Shown here: one piece after another, positions 47,127 through 58,924 of the stretch | How the letters are laid out: every line of letters starts with the position of its first letter | Position numbering within the stretch: position 1 is the first letter of the stretch | Source of the DNA: Litsea cubeba | Lineage: Eukaryota > Streptophyta > Magnoliopsida > Laurales > Lauraceae | Length of the DNA: 64,000 nucleotides | Reading direction: 5' to 3' | NCBI GenBank assembly: GCA_012931725.1 | Contig: CM022949.1 | Location: 11,196,928 to 11,260,927 of the forward strand | Position numbers and translations under genes: made by a program | Notes under the pieces: model-generated | Told to the model about the DNA's origin: nothing | Databases searched by the model: none | Seen by the model: the letters and a program-made list of their open reading frames with translations, nothing else

Positions 47127-48218
47127 TTTTGAATTCCTAGGAATTGAAGAGAGAGAGAAAGGAAGGTAGGGTTTTTGAGGAAGAAGGGATTTGGGGGGAA
47201 ATGGACGGAGGGGATTTGGGTTGGATAAATGATCGGACGGTGAAGAGGAGGGAGCTTATCGAGTTGTGGAGGAAAGATAGCCAGTTATTTGTGAGCGGTG
47301 ATAGATTTTGGACACGTGGAATGGAATTGAAGTGGGGATGAGGTTCAGGGTGTTTAGGGGATGAGGAGGGAAATAGAATTGTGGTGTAAAGTTTGGGGAA
47401 AGATGGATGCTGGGATCCTAAAATTAATTTGAGTTGTGGAAAGATGGCCGGTTAGATGGAAGCGAATTTAAAACTTGGATGATTGGGTGGTTCTTGAATT
47501 TAGTCTATTAGCCTTTCTTTTTATGTAATTGAATTCCTCGGATTTTATTTTGAGATCTTGCAGGGACGGAAAATTTGTCTTAAAAGTCTAAATTTTACTC
47601 CACGGTAGTGTTTTGGGGCATGTAAGTTGTAAGGCACCTTTTGTTATTCTTTTATGTTTCTTTACCCATCTCTTTAACCAGACTTTAAACTATTTTTTAA
47701 TGATGAAGGATTGGTGAATATTGAAGAATCATGAGAAAAAATAACGTCTATTTTAATAGAAACTAGCTTGGGCGTGTATTATGTATATGCAAAAAAAAAA
47801 AAAAAAAAAAACTTTAAAACACTTAGTCATAGTATTGATAAAAATATAATTAGCGTTATGAGTTTATTGTATTTAAAATCTTATTTGATGTCAATATTCA
47901 AAAATTAGAAAGAAAGTGGGTGGTTTGGATTTGGCAAATTGGGTCCATTAATAGAATTAGAGTCCTGGTCATTAGACTTGTGAGTACCTAAAAATCACGG
48001 ACTTAATTAGTGGATGTCTGGGATCTTCGAAGGCTCCCTAATGAGATTAATACGCCCGTCCAGAACCTGAAATGGAGAGAACAAGAGGAAGACAATCGTC
48101 AGAGACCCTGACTGTAAGTAGCGCAAGGCCCTCTGATGCCTAAGTCAGTTCAGGGAACTCAATAGTAGGGTGGAGGAAGAAAAGAGGTAGAGTGAAGGCT
48201 CAAGAGTATTAGATGTTT
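47127..48218. other. Intergenic; ATPD promoter and unassigned sequence
   Basis: No gene recognised; a ~22-bp poly(A) run is near 47790. The segment 48017-48218 precedes the LTR-like repeat and is not repeated elsewhere in the window. Confidence 0.4.
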
Positions 48219-50893
48219 GATACCTGGGGTTTGAGAGGGCTTCTCTATTTATAGGGGAAGCCTCGTGGTAGAGGACGGTGGGGCCTGCTGGCTTGTCTTG
48301 TACTTGGGCGACAGAGTCACGTCAGCCCACATCCCTTTAAATGAAAGTCCTTTCCGCCCGCCATTCATTAATGGACAATCCGATTGAATCCGGCTTTCAT
48401 TAAATGGCGGTCCAATCGGCCCACAATGCATTAAATGAGGGTTCAATCGGGTTTCACCTTGTCTTCCATCGGGTCGTCGCCTGGAGCCTTGTTCTGATGG
48501 AGACGTAGCCGCTGGATGTAGATCTGCCAGGGATTTTGGGTGGCTAAGATGTCTTCTCAGTATCATCCGCACGTGCCCATATCTCATCATGCATCTCGTG
48601 ACGTGCCCTGTCCTCCGGTGGCGCTTTGGCAGTTAGTGCCCGACTCGGCTAGCATGCTGGCATGGAACCGAGATGCTTGACCGAGGTCGGAGTAAACTTG
48701 CCGAGGTCAGACGTGACCGAGGTTGGTAAGGGCCTGGCAACGGCTGACACCCTAGCATCACAGCCCGGGCATACGTAGCCGAGTTTGAGGCATAATTAGC
48801 CGGTCATCTTTACCAGAGCTAACATAATCTTGGTGTCTTTAGGAACGTCCCCACACAATTGCCCCATAGCTTTTGAGCTCGTAAAAGTTTCTCAACACTC
48901 TTTGAAGTCGGAAGCTACAAGTCGTAAGGGTATTCGGAGATCGGCGACAGAAGGTTACGTCCTTGAGAACGTCAATTGTGCTGCCGAGCTGCTCTCTTTC
49001 CGGACCGGGGTGCTTTTCGAGCCTCACCTCGATACCTGGGGTTTGAGATGGCTTCTCTATTTATAGGGGAAGCCTCGTGGTAAAGGACGGTGGGGCCTGC
49101 TGGCTTGTTTTGTACTTGGGCGACTGAGTTACATCAGCCCACATCCCCTTAAATGAAAGTCCCTTCCTCCCGCCATTCATTAATGGACAATCTGATTGAA
49201 TCCGCCTTTCAATAAATGGCGGTCCAATCGGCCCACAATGCATTAAATGAGGGTCCAATCGGGCCTCACCTAGTCTGGGCCTTTTGGCGGTAGTCCCATC
49301 GAGTCGTCGCCTGGAGCCTTGCCCTAATGGAGACGTAGCCGCTAGATGTAGATCTGCCAGGGACTTTGGGTGGCTGAGATGTCTTCTCAGTATCATCCGC
49401 GCGTGCCCATATCTCATCATGCATCTCGTGACGTGGCCTGTCCTCCGGTGGCGCTTTGGCAGTTAGCGCTTGACTCGGCTAGCATACTGGCACCATGGTT
49501 TTAAAAATAGGTCGATACCGGTTCATATCGGCCGATATGAACCGGTATCGGCCGGTACCGAGCCGATATCTCACTGAGATATTGGTCTCGGTTATATCGG
49601 CCTCCGTATCGCCAAAATATCACGATATTTCGACCGAGATAAAGTTCATCTCGGCCGTAACGATATATCGGCCGATATTTTCAAAATATCGGCCGATATT
49701 ATATAAAATACCCCCAAAACCATATTTTTTTTTAACTATTTCCCCATCTTTATCTTCTTCTCCTATCCTCTCATCTCCATACTCTTTAGAGCAGCAGCCA
49801 CCATATAAGTTACGGGAGTTACAGGACTATATAAAAAGGGACACATGCTCTTAAAAAGGGACATTTGTAACGGGAGTTACAGCTCGATCCCCGCCAGGGG
49901 ATACCCCCGGACCCCCTTCGTGAAGCGCATGTTTTAAAGAAGTGGTAATCATGAAGACAAAATGATCATACTCGACCATGATAGCTAGAACTCTTTTGCT
50001 AATTGTCTTTCTTTTTTTGTGCTTGGATGTCTATTATTATCATAAACTGCTAGATATGATATTAAACCTATTTAATTATGTTTGGAATGATATAGTAGTA
50101 AAGATTGTGTAATACACTAATTCATGAACCAAAAGGCTTTATTTTGAGTTAGATTTGATGTTACTCACTTATTTTTCCCTAGATCTAGTATTTGAAAATG
50201 TAGATCTAAATTTTTTTATTTTCAAAATTTGGGGATTTTCTTGAAATCAATTACATTTTTCCACATTAGTGTTCAAATGCATTGATAATGTGTTAGTTTA
50301 AAATAGATCTATACTTTTGGAACAAAAAAGTGTGAGTTTTTGTCCAAAATTGTGGTTGCATTATGTCAAATTTATGATATTTCATCTTATTGATCATGAG
50401 CATCAATAATGGTTGCATTATATAAAATACTGGAGAAGAAAGCGAACAGCGACACAGATAAGACTCATTACTTAAGGTGACTGAAATTTTGATTTATTGT
50501 TGTTACTAATGGAAAAAAAATATTGTTTTCTAGCATTTTTTAATATTTTGGATTTTTTGAATATTTTTGCGATTTTTTTTGGATTAAAAAAAAATTCACA
50601 TCGCGATGACCGCGACAGATCGATATTTGCGACGATATCGGTTTTTCGGCCCGGCCGATACTGCGACCGATATCGAGATTTTAAACCATGGCTGGCACGG
50701 AACCTAGATGCTTGACTGAGGTCGGAGTGAACTTGCCGAGGTTAGACGTGACCGAGGTTGGTAAGGGCCTGGCAACGGCTGGCACCCTAGCATCACAGCC
50801 TGGGCATACGTAGCCGAGCTTGAGGCATAATTAGCCGGTCATCTTTACCAGGGCTAACATAATCTTGGTGTCTTTAGGAATGTCCCCACACAA
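48219..50893. mobile_element. Pair of ~640-bp LTR-like direct repeats with a ~172-bp interior
   Basis: Copy A is 48219-48858. Copy B is 49031-50893, but interrupted by a nested element at 49493-50691. Both begin GATACCTGGGGTTTGAG and end GTCCCCACACAA, with scattered substitutions and one roughly 15-bp length difference (extra bases in copy B near 49274). The interior, 48859-49030, codes for nothing recognisable. The arrangement resembles a TRIM-like or internally deleted LTR element, but the ends are not clean TG...CA and no target duplication was found. A tandem duplication is the alternative. Confidence 0.6.
49493..50691. mobile_element. Nested 1.2-kb element with iterated CGGCCGATAT ends (copy 1)
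   Basis: Starts CCATGGTTTTAAAAAT and ends ATTTTAAACCATGG (inverted repeats). CTGGCA is duplicated at 49487-49492 and 50692-50697. Copy A of the host repeat reads straight through at the equivalent site, so the insertion is real. The subterminal 200 bp on the left and 100 bp on the right are packed with CGGCCGATAT, TATCGG and CCGATATC words. The centre (about 49880-50120) is homologous, inverted, to 60880-61110. No transposase was seen; the superfamily is uncertain (hAT- or MULE-like). Confidence 0.75.
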
Positions 50894-51253
50894 GACTATA
50901 TTCTTTTCTTTCCAAACATCCCATTAAAATAAATAGAAATAAGAGGATTTTTAACGATTTACCTTAGAAGTTGTGATAAGGATGTTTAAGTTTTAATGTT
51001 TCATATTTTGAGAGGATAGCTGACATTATGGACTATCTTATCGTGGGAGGTTTGATTGGCAAGTTAGATACTCAATTGGGTAACTGCTCATTTGTGTAAG
51101 TTAAAAATTAGATCGGAAAACTCGGTGAAAATTAACTGAAATAAAAATTACGAGTCAATTTGACATTAAAATGCCTACTTTAATATATTTCCAATAAAGG
51201 GAGATCGAAAATAAATACCCAAAACCACCCTACTAATTCAAATACCATGCGAG
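50894..51253. other. Intergenic, nothing recognised
   Basis: AT-rich, stop-dense sequence between the LTR-like repeats and the hAT element. Confidence 0.4.
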
Positions 51254-53084
51254 TGGGCATGTCAAATGGGCCGGGCCGGGTCAATGTCACGGCCCACAGG
51301 TTACGTCCCACAGGCACGGCCCGTGACATAGGCCGTGCTGGCCCCTCGGCCCGTTTGGCCCGGCCCGCCAGGCACGTTGGGCTGGCCCGTTTGGACCGCC
51401 TAAAAATGACAATATTTTAAAAAATTATTCACTTTACTCCCCTCCCTCGTCATAAAATGGTCATATAAGGGGTATTTTGTGTCATTTTCAATTTTACAAA
51501 GTCTATAAATACTCTAACCCCCTCATTCATTTTCTTTTAATCAAAGTCTTATTTACCAAAAAAAATATATATATACAAAGGATGTCAATCATTATATAAC
51601 AGGTGGGCCTAGGCCTGTCAAATGGCCGTGGGTCCATTGTGACAAAATCACTGTGGAAATTGCGCCCAAATAGAACACAAACTTCTTCTGTGCATTTTTT
51701 ATTTTGACACCTACCAAACATCACTAGATGACTTTGTTTGGCCAGGTAAGCTTGGAAAATGGGTTGAGAACTTGAGTCTAATTAAAACCAAATCTAAATT
51801 TATTAACTCAAATTACATCCCTTTCTAATATTCTTCTCCGGCCTGGTCAATAATTATAAACTTATAATAGTGATCCAAAATAAATATATATAAATATAAT
51901 GTTACTTACTTTTACTTTTATTATGATTATATTATCCCATTAAAACATAATCAGCTCTAAGTGGGCTTAAAGACCCTTCTCCCATTTGATGTTTGTACTT
52001 TACATCTTCTTAGTTTACCTAACATATCATTATGTACTATGTTATAAGGATTCAACATCTTAGTTTTGAGGTTATGAAATGCCAATGGTTTGTTGTCCAG
52101 CTTTTTTGTGTGGATGGTTTGTCCATTGAACACAACTTTGTTGAATAAATATTTATTGTCTCAGTGATTTATGTGAAGTGGAATGCTCCTCAAATTAGTT
52201 GAAAGAAAATGGATAATTAAATTGACCAATTTTTGTCTATAGTGTTGAGGTTATGAAATGCCAATGGTTTGTTGTCCAGCTTTTTTGTGCGGATGGTTTG
52301 TCCATTGAACACAACTTTGTTGAGTAAATCTTTCTTGTCTCAGTGATTTATGTGAAGTGGAATGCTCCTCAAATTAGTTGAAAAAAATGGATAATTAAAT
52401 TGACCATTATCTTTGTCTATAGTGTAATAATTTCTTTAGTATCTCATCCTAATATGAATATTAAAGAAATAATCATAGGTCAAATGCAACGGAAGTGTGA
52501 GTGTGGTTTGTCCATTAAACATGGTTTTGTTAAAAATAAATCATATGCTGGCAAATAAGCAATTTTAGCAAAGTAGCAGCTGATCATCCACAAATGTGTT
52601 CTCTTATTGACAAAGTTTCATTAGCTTTTTAGTTCATTTAATTAGGGGTGTTTATAGGAAAAATATGCTCGTGGGAAGGGGATAGAACTACAATTAGCAC
52701 CATTCCTGCATTATCACTCATATAAGTGTTGGCTAAGATTAATAAATTATGTGGAACAATTTCTCAATAAATAACTATATTTCTCATATGTTGTACTTCA
52801 TGAATCATTTTGAAAATAGCTAGGGCTTGAAAATGCTCATTCATTTTTTCTGAATGACTTTGCATCATATAGCTGGTGGCTAATCATTGTGGTATTAGAA
52901 TTTGTTAATCCAAACAGATCAGGATTGTGGTAGATCCAATATTGATGGATTCACGTTCAAGAGAAGAAGAGCTAGTGGGTCTACAAAAGAAGGGAGACTC
53001 TAAAGATTATATTAATTGAATTAGGATTAGGTGAAGGAGGCCCGCCTGGCATGCCGGCCCGGCCCGGCCTGTTTGACATGCCTA
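51254..53084. mobile_element. Non-autonomous hAT element A, 1831 bp, 8-bp TSD
   Basis: Exact 8-bp target duplication CATGCGAG at 51246-51253 and 53085-53092. The ends GGCATGTCAAATGGGCCG and (reverse complement) GGCATGTCAAACAGGCCG form inverted repeats. The subterminal regions are rich in GGCCCGGCC/CGGGCC words, as in plant hAT elements. The interior is AT-rich, has no transposase frame, and contains a 179-bp tandem duplication at 52066-52424. Confidence 0.85.
52066..52424. repeat. Tandem duplication, 179-bp unit x2, inside hAT element A
   Basis: TTGAGGTTATGAAATGCCAA at 52066 and 52245, with the whole unit repeated at high identity. A third, short degenerate piece (TGTGGTTTGTCCATTAAACA) follows near 52502. 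Confidence 0.9.
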
Positions 53085-53258
53085 CATGCGAGTAAAGATT
53101 TCTTATACACTGCTTCCTCATGTTCTTTAGCTCTCACCACATGTCTTTCACTCACTCCTCACCACTTTAGTAATATTTTTTATTCAAGCCTATTTAATCT
53201 TAAATTCCCATGTATTCTCTACAAATAAATAGACTTTTGTCAAAAAATTTCTCCATCC

Positions 53259-54260
53259 CAGGCATGTCAAACGGGACGTGCCGGGCCGGCACAGCCTGCC
53301 TTAAGCTCGGCCCGCCCCAGCCACCAAGAAAAAAGGCCTGGCACGGCCCACCATGGGCCGGGATGGAGGGCCGTGCCAGGCCGGCGTGCCAGGCATACCT
53401 CTTTCATCTATTTTTTTTTCTTTTCAGTATTAAAATTAAAAATCAGAATACAACCACGGAGAATGACAAAGATATTTAAGTAGTTTGGTCAAACTCGACC
53501 TGCTCATGTTTAAATAATTAATATTAATTCAACAAAAATCCCTTTTAAAAAGCCTTATTCTCTCACCTAAATTTATATTTATTATGACTAGGGCTGTATA
53601 TATATGGGTTGGTTGGAACCTAATATCTGATTGGACACATTCCAAAGGGACACCTTTAAGTCCAAGACGAGATCCATGGTCTGAGGCACGAGTGAAGAGA
53701 CCAAACTATACTTAGAGCTGATTATGTTTTAATGGGATAATATAATCATAATAAAAGTAAAAGTAACATTATATATATTTTTCAGATTACTATTATAAGT
53801 TTATAACTATTGACAGGGACAGAGAAGAATATTAGAAATGGATGTAATTTGGGTCAATAAATTTAGATTTGGTTTCAATTTGACTCAAGTTCCCAACCTA
53901 TTTTCCAAGCTTATCTGGCCAAACAAAGTCATCTAATGATTTTGGGTAGGTGCCAAAATAAAAAATACACAGAAGAAGTTTGTGTTCTATTTGGGCGCAA
54001 TTTCCATAGTGATTTTGTCGGGGGGGGGGGGGGGGGGGGGGGGGGGGTAAAATGAACATTTTTTTAAAAATAGTCATTTTTGTGCGGACCAGGCGGGCTA
54101 TGCCAAACAGGCCAGGCTTGTCGTGCCTGGCGGGCTGCAGGTGCAAGCCCACTTGCCTGGCGGGCCGGGCCAACGGGACCAGCACGGCCCGTGCCCTTGA
54201 CCGGGCTGTGCTGGGCCACGGCCCGTTGACTGATTCGGCCCGGCCCATTTGACATGGCTA
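53259..54260. mobile_element. hAT element B, ~1 kb, inverted and internally deleted relative of A
   Basis: Ends CAGGCATGTCAAACGGGAC (left) and ATTTGACATGGCTA (right) match element A's termini. Sequence 53700-54015 is the reverse complement of about 51640-51970 in A. Flanking 8-mers do not match, so the target duplication has decayed or an end was lost. A pure G tract interrupts it at 54020-54047. Confidence 0.7.
54020..54047 (+). repeat. Poly(G) tract, 28 bases
   Basis: Uninterrupted G run replacing the spot where element A reads a C/T-rich stretch. It could form G-quadruplex structures or be a sequencing/assembly artefact. Confidence 0.85.
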
Positions 54261-54326
54261 TCGGTCCCCAATCTATGGTCAAAGGGCCACCCTCAAATAT
54301 CATGACCCCCACTGAATTAAAGGTGG

Positions 54327-54445
54327 GGAAATTTTATTTGCACTCCAAAAATTGCTGAGCACACCCGTATCCTATAGAAAAAAATTATTGTTCATAAAAG
54401 AATGTGGGTGTGCTCAGTAATTTTTGGGATGCAAATAGAATTTCC
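54327..54445. repeat. 119-bp foldback, ~40-bp arms
   Basis: GGAAATTTTATTTGCACTCC through GAGCACACCC on the left is answered by GGGTGTGCTCAGTAATTTTT through AGAATTTCC on the right, with few mismatches and a loop of about 39 bp. It is probably a MITE; a hairpin RNA is possible. Confidence 0.8.
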
Positions 54446-54447
54446 AG

Positions 54448-54753
54448 AGGGCCCGTTTGTTAATTTAAATAGTTTAGTGAATGTGATGTATATATCACAT
54501 CATTGCTTTTTATGGATGAAAAAGTGAAAAAAAAAAAAGAGTGAGTTATGATGGTATTTTATTTTTAGTTGTTTGGAATGAAATATTTTTGACTTTTTGT
54601 ATGGAGAAATATAATTATTTTTATCTTTTAGTGAGTAAATTCAGTTGCTTTTTAACTTTTTGTTGAGAAAGATGGAAGGAGCTTTGGTAAAAAATACTTT
54701 TAATGTGTTGTTGAATTTGATTTAACTTTAGAAGGAAATTAATAAACGGCCCT
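54448..54753. mobile_element. MITE, copy 3 of the family at 8.6 and 33.3 kb
   Basis: Inverted ends AGGGCCCGTTTGTTAATTT and (reverse complement) AGGGCCGTTTATTAATTT. The interior carries the family core in reverse orientation (TTTATTTTTAGTTGTTTGG). The element abuts the foldback at 54327-54445. No target duplication was resolved. Confidence 0.65.
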
Positions 54754-56691
54754 TAAAAGTGCTGCTGGTGCTGGGGCGTCTGCAGTAGGCGAAAATTCAA
54801 CGCGTGTTACGTATCTGTCAAATGGTTCATAGCACAGAAAATTCAACGCGTGTTCCGTAGCTGTCAATGGTCCATAGCACAAGCCAAAAATAATTGCAAG
54901 CATCCTTTTGTGCTTCAGAAGAGCCCAACAAAACAATCCGCAGCGCATCCCTGCGGTTGTTGAAACATCGTGTGGGCTGTCCTATCTTTGCATTAATGTT
55001 TTTTCCTTTTAACACTAACACTGACACTGACACTGACACTGACACCCGATAATTACTATGATTTGATCTCTTACCATTTAGGTAAGAAAGGTTTAGAGTT
55101 AATAAGAAACGGCATATGCTGTCCTCCCATGTGGACAATTTAATTTCATACAAGTGGGTGTCACCTTGTTTTAATCTAAGCCGTTTGTACAATATGTCCT
55201 CTCTCCGCAACATCCGCTCAGCCACTAGGAGTGATATCAATGGTTGGATCAGAATGTGTGTAAAAATAAGGATTTTAATCTGATTTAGGTAAAATTTTGG
55301 CTGCTTCCAATTTGTTAGGAGGCGTTGATATGGTCAGGTCAGCTTAGATCAATAAATGAGAATATACATGGGTGTCTTCCGTGCGCCATACGACTAAGAA
55401 TAAGGGTCCTTTGAGAAATCTTCCATCCCTATAAATCCCATTAGCAAGATTCATGTATGAAATCTAAACCAAACTAAAATCATGATCCTCTGATATTTTG
55501 CACGTGACAAAGTTGATCTAACCGATAGGAGAAATTTTTTGCTGGACAGCAATTTTATACAATTTAGAATTCAGACGTGACCTCCACTTGAGAACTCTCC
55601 TCTTTGTTTCTTGTCATTAAACAACCAGGACTACGGGACTTTCCATTCTTGTAAGTGGTTAAAAATTAGAATCATAACCATAAATAATTTTCTCCTAATG
55701 GAAACTGAATCAAAAGGAAAATAAAAAATGAATAAATATGAATTCACCTTCACCTCTTTAACTATAATCTTTCTACGGAGCTCTCTCACCTCTTTAATAA
55801 TCGTTTTATGGAGCTGACCTTTTATTCACATCTAATCAAATGCTATGTTTCTAGGTAAAGAAATAGGCTCTAAAAGGCGGGGCAATGCCATCTCATACCA
55901 GAGACTCAATGTTGCTCCTCTTAGTATGTAGGCCAAACGACAACGTAATCCGCATTAGTAAAATCAGGGTCTTCCAAAGCCTCATCCACTTAGTAAGATA
56001 ATCAAGCAATGACCCAGAACATACCCACAATTAATACAACCAATCTAGTGAGAAAGTGTCAGCGCCACTTTGGATTCAGGTTACTTAGATGAAAGAACTA
56101 CAAAAGACTAGTTTCTGGATTGCGAATTTATTTCATATTGCTTTGTAAGAGATTCTAACTCATCCACCTCACGCACTACAGGTGTCTCTAACATGCTAGC
56201 CTTACCATTCTTGCTAAGGTTGGAAGATTTGATCAGTTCACCCTTGACTGTTTTGAGTGATCTTATTTTGATCAAGTCAAATATAAGGGATACTCAACCA
56301 CGTCACCTCATTTAGTGAATTATTTGCTTACTAAGTCATTGGATGGTGACCCCAAGGGGTAGCTCAATTAGCCTAGGATCACGGTTTGCACTTAAAAATT
56401 ATAGGTTCAAAACTGCACTGGAGCTACAGGAGAGTTTATCTGACTGTTTTGTTTTTTTGGATCGAGGGATTACTCGAGCCCAAAAATTTAAAAACCTAAA
56501 AAATAATTAAAAAAATAAAAAAGCCATTGGATGGCTAGATCTAATTTTACACAATTGATATATAAATTTTTTAAGCAGTGATGTTTGTGGTTTGGAGTCA
56601 ACGGATGATTGGATTTTGGGCTCTTGGCACAGAAAGCAATCAATATTTCCACACAAAGTATTACAAAAGCTTTCAGCTTCAAATAAGCAGA
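54754..56691. other. Intergenic with a hexanucleotide repeat
   Basis: (ACTGAC)n-type repeats at about 55011-55045 and a local ATTCAACGCGTGTT duplication near 54796 and 54840. No gene recognised; the right end is probably the 3' UTR of the BAHD gene. Confidence 0.45.
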
Positions 56692-58047
56692 TCAGAGAGC
56701 CAGAACTTTCAGACCCTCTTCAAACAGAGAAGCAAAAGCATTCAACTCGCATTTGCTAAGAGCCAACCCCAACTCGACCCCACCTTCTTCCTCTCTTCTA
56801 CTTTCCGCAAGAGACATCGCTCCGGTCCCTTCTATCGATATCACCTCCACCTTCTCCGCTTTTCCCCATCCGAAATCCGTCTCGTAAACCCGAAGTCTCG
56901 GCGACCCAGCAACCGACACCAACCCCTCCCTCCCCAACTCCACGACTCTCCGAGCCCAACTCTCCGCCCCTCTCATCACCCCCTCCTCCGCTTCCAACCC
57001 CCCAATCGCTCTCCCAATCGCCACCGCCGCCGCCACAACCCCTCCCTCCCCCCTCAAATCCCCCCGTTTCGCCTCTACGAAACAACCCCCGATACAGTTC
57101 CCGAAATACGTTACGGGAATCGGAGACACCAACCGTGACCTGCAGTCCACCGCGAATGCAAAGTGGGCCATCTTACTCCCATCATCACCGTCGTCGCGCG
57201 CTTTGATCAGCGTGGCCCACACGTACGAGCACGTGAGCACGAAGGTAGACGCGTGCGCGTTTGCATGGCTCGCGAGAACCAGTTGCTTCAGCCCTTCGAT
57301 TTGAGCTCGCGTCAGCAAGAACGTGGCTCGCTCAAGTTGCTCGCGAGCATTCACCTCTATCCCTTCTCTCGCATTTTTCACCTTCTCCATCTCGAGGAAG
57401 TGATTTCTCGTGATCGAGTCGAACTTGACGGTTTCGGTCCTGTTGTAAACCGGCAAGGACGTTACAGCCACAGATCCGGCTTTGAAGATGGACGCCCAGG
57501 ATTTCATGAAGTGAGTGGAGCTCCATCCATCGGCTGCCACGTGGTGCACGGATATCCCGATGCAGATGCCTACGTTGGGGAAGTGGGTCACCTGCAGGGC
57601 CAAGACGGGCACGGGCAGAGGATCCGTCGGAGGCAAGTGAGGAACGAGCGGGTGTAGGCCTGAAGCGGGTCGAGGGTGGTTGCCCGATAGATGGAAGAAG
57701 TCGGAATCGGACTCGGCTATGGTGAGTGAGACTGAGTCGTTGTTTTTGGTGAGGATCTCGTGGTGGGTTGAGTCGGGTGAGTAGGTGAGATATCCGGCGA
57801 GAGGGTAGAAGAGGTGGAGAGCTTGTGAGAGGGAGAGTTTGAGGTGGGGGAGGAGGGAGGTTTGGAAGTGGGAGGTGGTGGCGGTGGCTGGAGGGAGTTT
57901 GAAGAAGAAGAGGCGTTGGACGGGTGGGTGCTGTAACCACATGACGTCGAAGAAGGTGAGCCGGAGAGAGGATTCGATGACTGAGTCAGGTGGGAGAGCG
58001 ACTCGGCATGAGTCGATGATCTTCACCGTTGTTTGTTGTGTCGCCAT
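56692..58047 (-). CDS. BAHD acyltransferase, anthocyanin/phenolic-glucoside malonyltransferase-like
   Basis: Cytosolic acyl-CoA-dependent transferase that acylates specialised metabolites. 451 residues in a single exon, the normal length for BAHD clade I. The catalytic HxxxD motif is H169-V-A-A-D173 and the structural DFGWG motif is at 391-395; both are intact. YFGNC at 314-318 and the WLQHPPVQRLFFF block near 37-49 are typical of the anthocyanin/flavonoid-glucoside acyltransferase group, many of which use malonyl-CoA. Acyl donor and acceptor cannot be read from sequence. Codons are GC-rich at third positions compared with neighbouring DNA, as often seen in intronless plant genes. Upstream stops fix the start at 58047. 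Confidence 0.92.
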   Translation of the reverse strand: MATQQTTVKIIDSCRVALPPDSVIESSLRLTFFDVMWLQHPPVQRLFFFKLPPATATTSHFQTSLLPHLKLSLSQALHLFYPLAGYLTYSPDSTHHEILTKNNDSVSLTIAESDSDFFHLSGNHPRPASGLHPLVPHLPPTDPLPVPVLALQVTHFPNVGICIGISVHHVAADGWSSTHFMKSWASIFKAGSVAVTSLPVYNRTETVKFDSITRNHFLEMEKVKNAREGIEVNAREQLERATFLLTRAQIEGLKQLVLASHANAHASTFVLTCSYVWATLIKARDDGDDGSKMAHFAFAVDCRSRLVSPIPVTYFGNCIGGCFVEAKRGDLRGEGGVVAAAVAIGRAIGGLEAEEGVMRGAESWARRVVELGREGLVSVAGSPRLRVYETDFGWGKAEKVEVISIEGTGAMSLAESRREEEGGVELGLALSKCELNAFASLFEEGLKVLAL

Positions 58048-58129
58048 GGGAGAGAGAGAGAGCCCGCTCTGACTGGCAAAGAGGAAATGGAAATGGGAGA
58101 ATTTTTTTTTGGCTTAAGAAGGGAACTAG

Positions 58130-58141
58130 TATATTAATATA
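58130..58141 (-). promoter_or_regulatory. Candidate TATA element of the BAHD gene
   Basis: TATATTAATATA, 83 nt before the start codon; it is the only TATA-like word in the proximal promoter. Confidence 0.45.
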
Positions 58142-58924
58142 GTTTGACGCCTTTTGATAAGGGGAGTGAGGCGTCAGGTACAGCAAAATCGTAGAAATGG
58201 GAGAGTTAGTTGGCAACAAGGATGGGCCGGGGTCGTTTTCTTAAAAATGGCAGTGAAACAATTTCATATTAATTAGTTTTGAGATAAGGTCACAGGGATA
58301 CGTGTCTCCACTAAATGGGATGTGTGAAAGCCGACCGTGGGCCTAATTAGAATTGAATGTGATCCTCTTAAATAGGATATCTTTAAATTTTAATTGAATA
58401 CTAGTTGGCCCCGTATAAATTTTACTAATTAATAAATTTAATAAAAAATAATTCATATTATTATGTGTATTTGGTGGCTTCGTGGTACGTGCATAGTGTG
58501 GAATTTTACTATTATTTCTTCAATAAAAATACATGAAGAGTATACATTGAAGAGGAGGTGTCCATTGCTGGAGCATCGAATCCTCTCTCTCTAATCCATA
58601 GTCCATCATAGGCCTGTTTTCCAACTCCTCAACGTAGCCGTACACAAACTCTGGAATCTCAATCTGACCCCTCCTTATGTGCTCCCACAGGAACTCTATA
58701 CGACTGATATACCTCATCTTCCCATACAATCTACAATCAAATAAAAATATTTATACCTTCTTTTTTCATCTCAAATATCGCGATGCCCTTGGCAAGCAAC
58801 TCTAGTGAGGCCGTGTATGCAATCATTTATCCCATCAATTGCATGCATCATTTGAAGCCAATGGCTTTGAGAGGAAATTACAGTACTATGAGAGTTCAAA
58901 CATTGGGGTAAAAGATATGGTTAC
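58142..58924. other. BAHD upstream region and unassigned sequence
   Basis: A minus-strand frame at 58520-58729 (69 codons, containing ISRIEFLWEHIRRG) looks coding-like but is unrecognised. It may belong to the neighbouring gene remnant. Confidence 0.35.

Noticed and set aside
49495..49854. 119-codon frame at the left end of the nested element
   Set aside because: Generated by periodic CGGCCGATAT words (a short period in frame); no protein similarity.
53259..53400. A separate 140-bp element with both hAT ends
   Set aside because: More simply the left end of element B; its inner inverted words are the usual GGCC-rich subterminal repeats.
57163..57657. 164-codon plus-strand frame antisense to the BAHD gene (also 56578-57138)
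   Set aside because: Shadow of a GC-rich intronless gene; the minus frame has all BAHD motifs.
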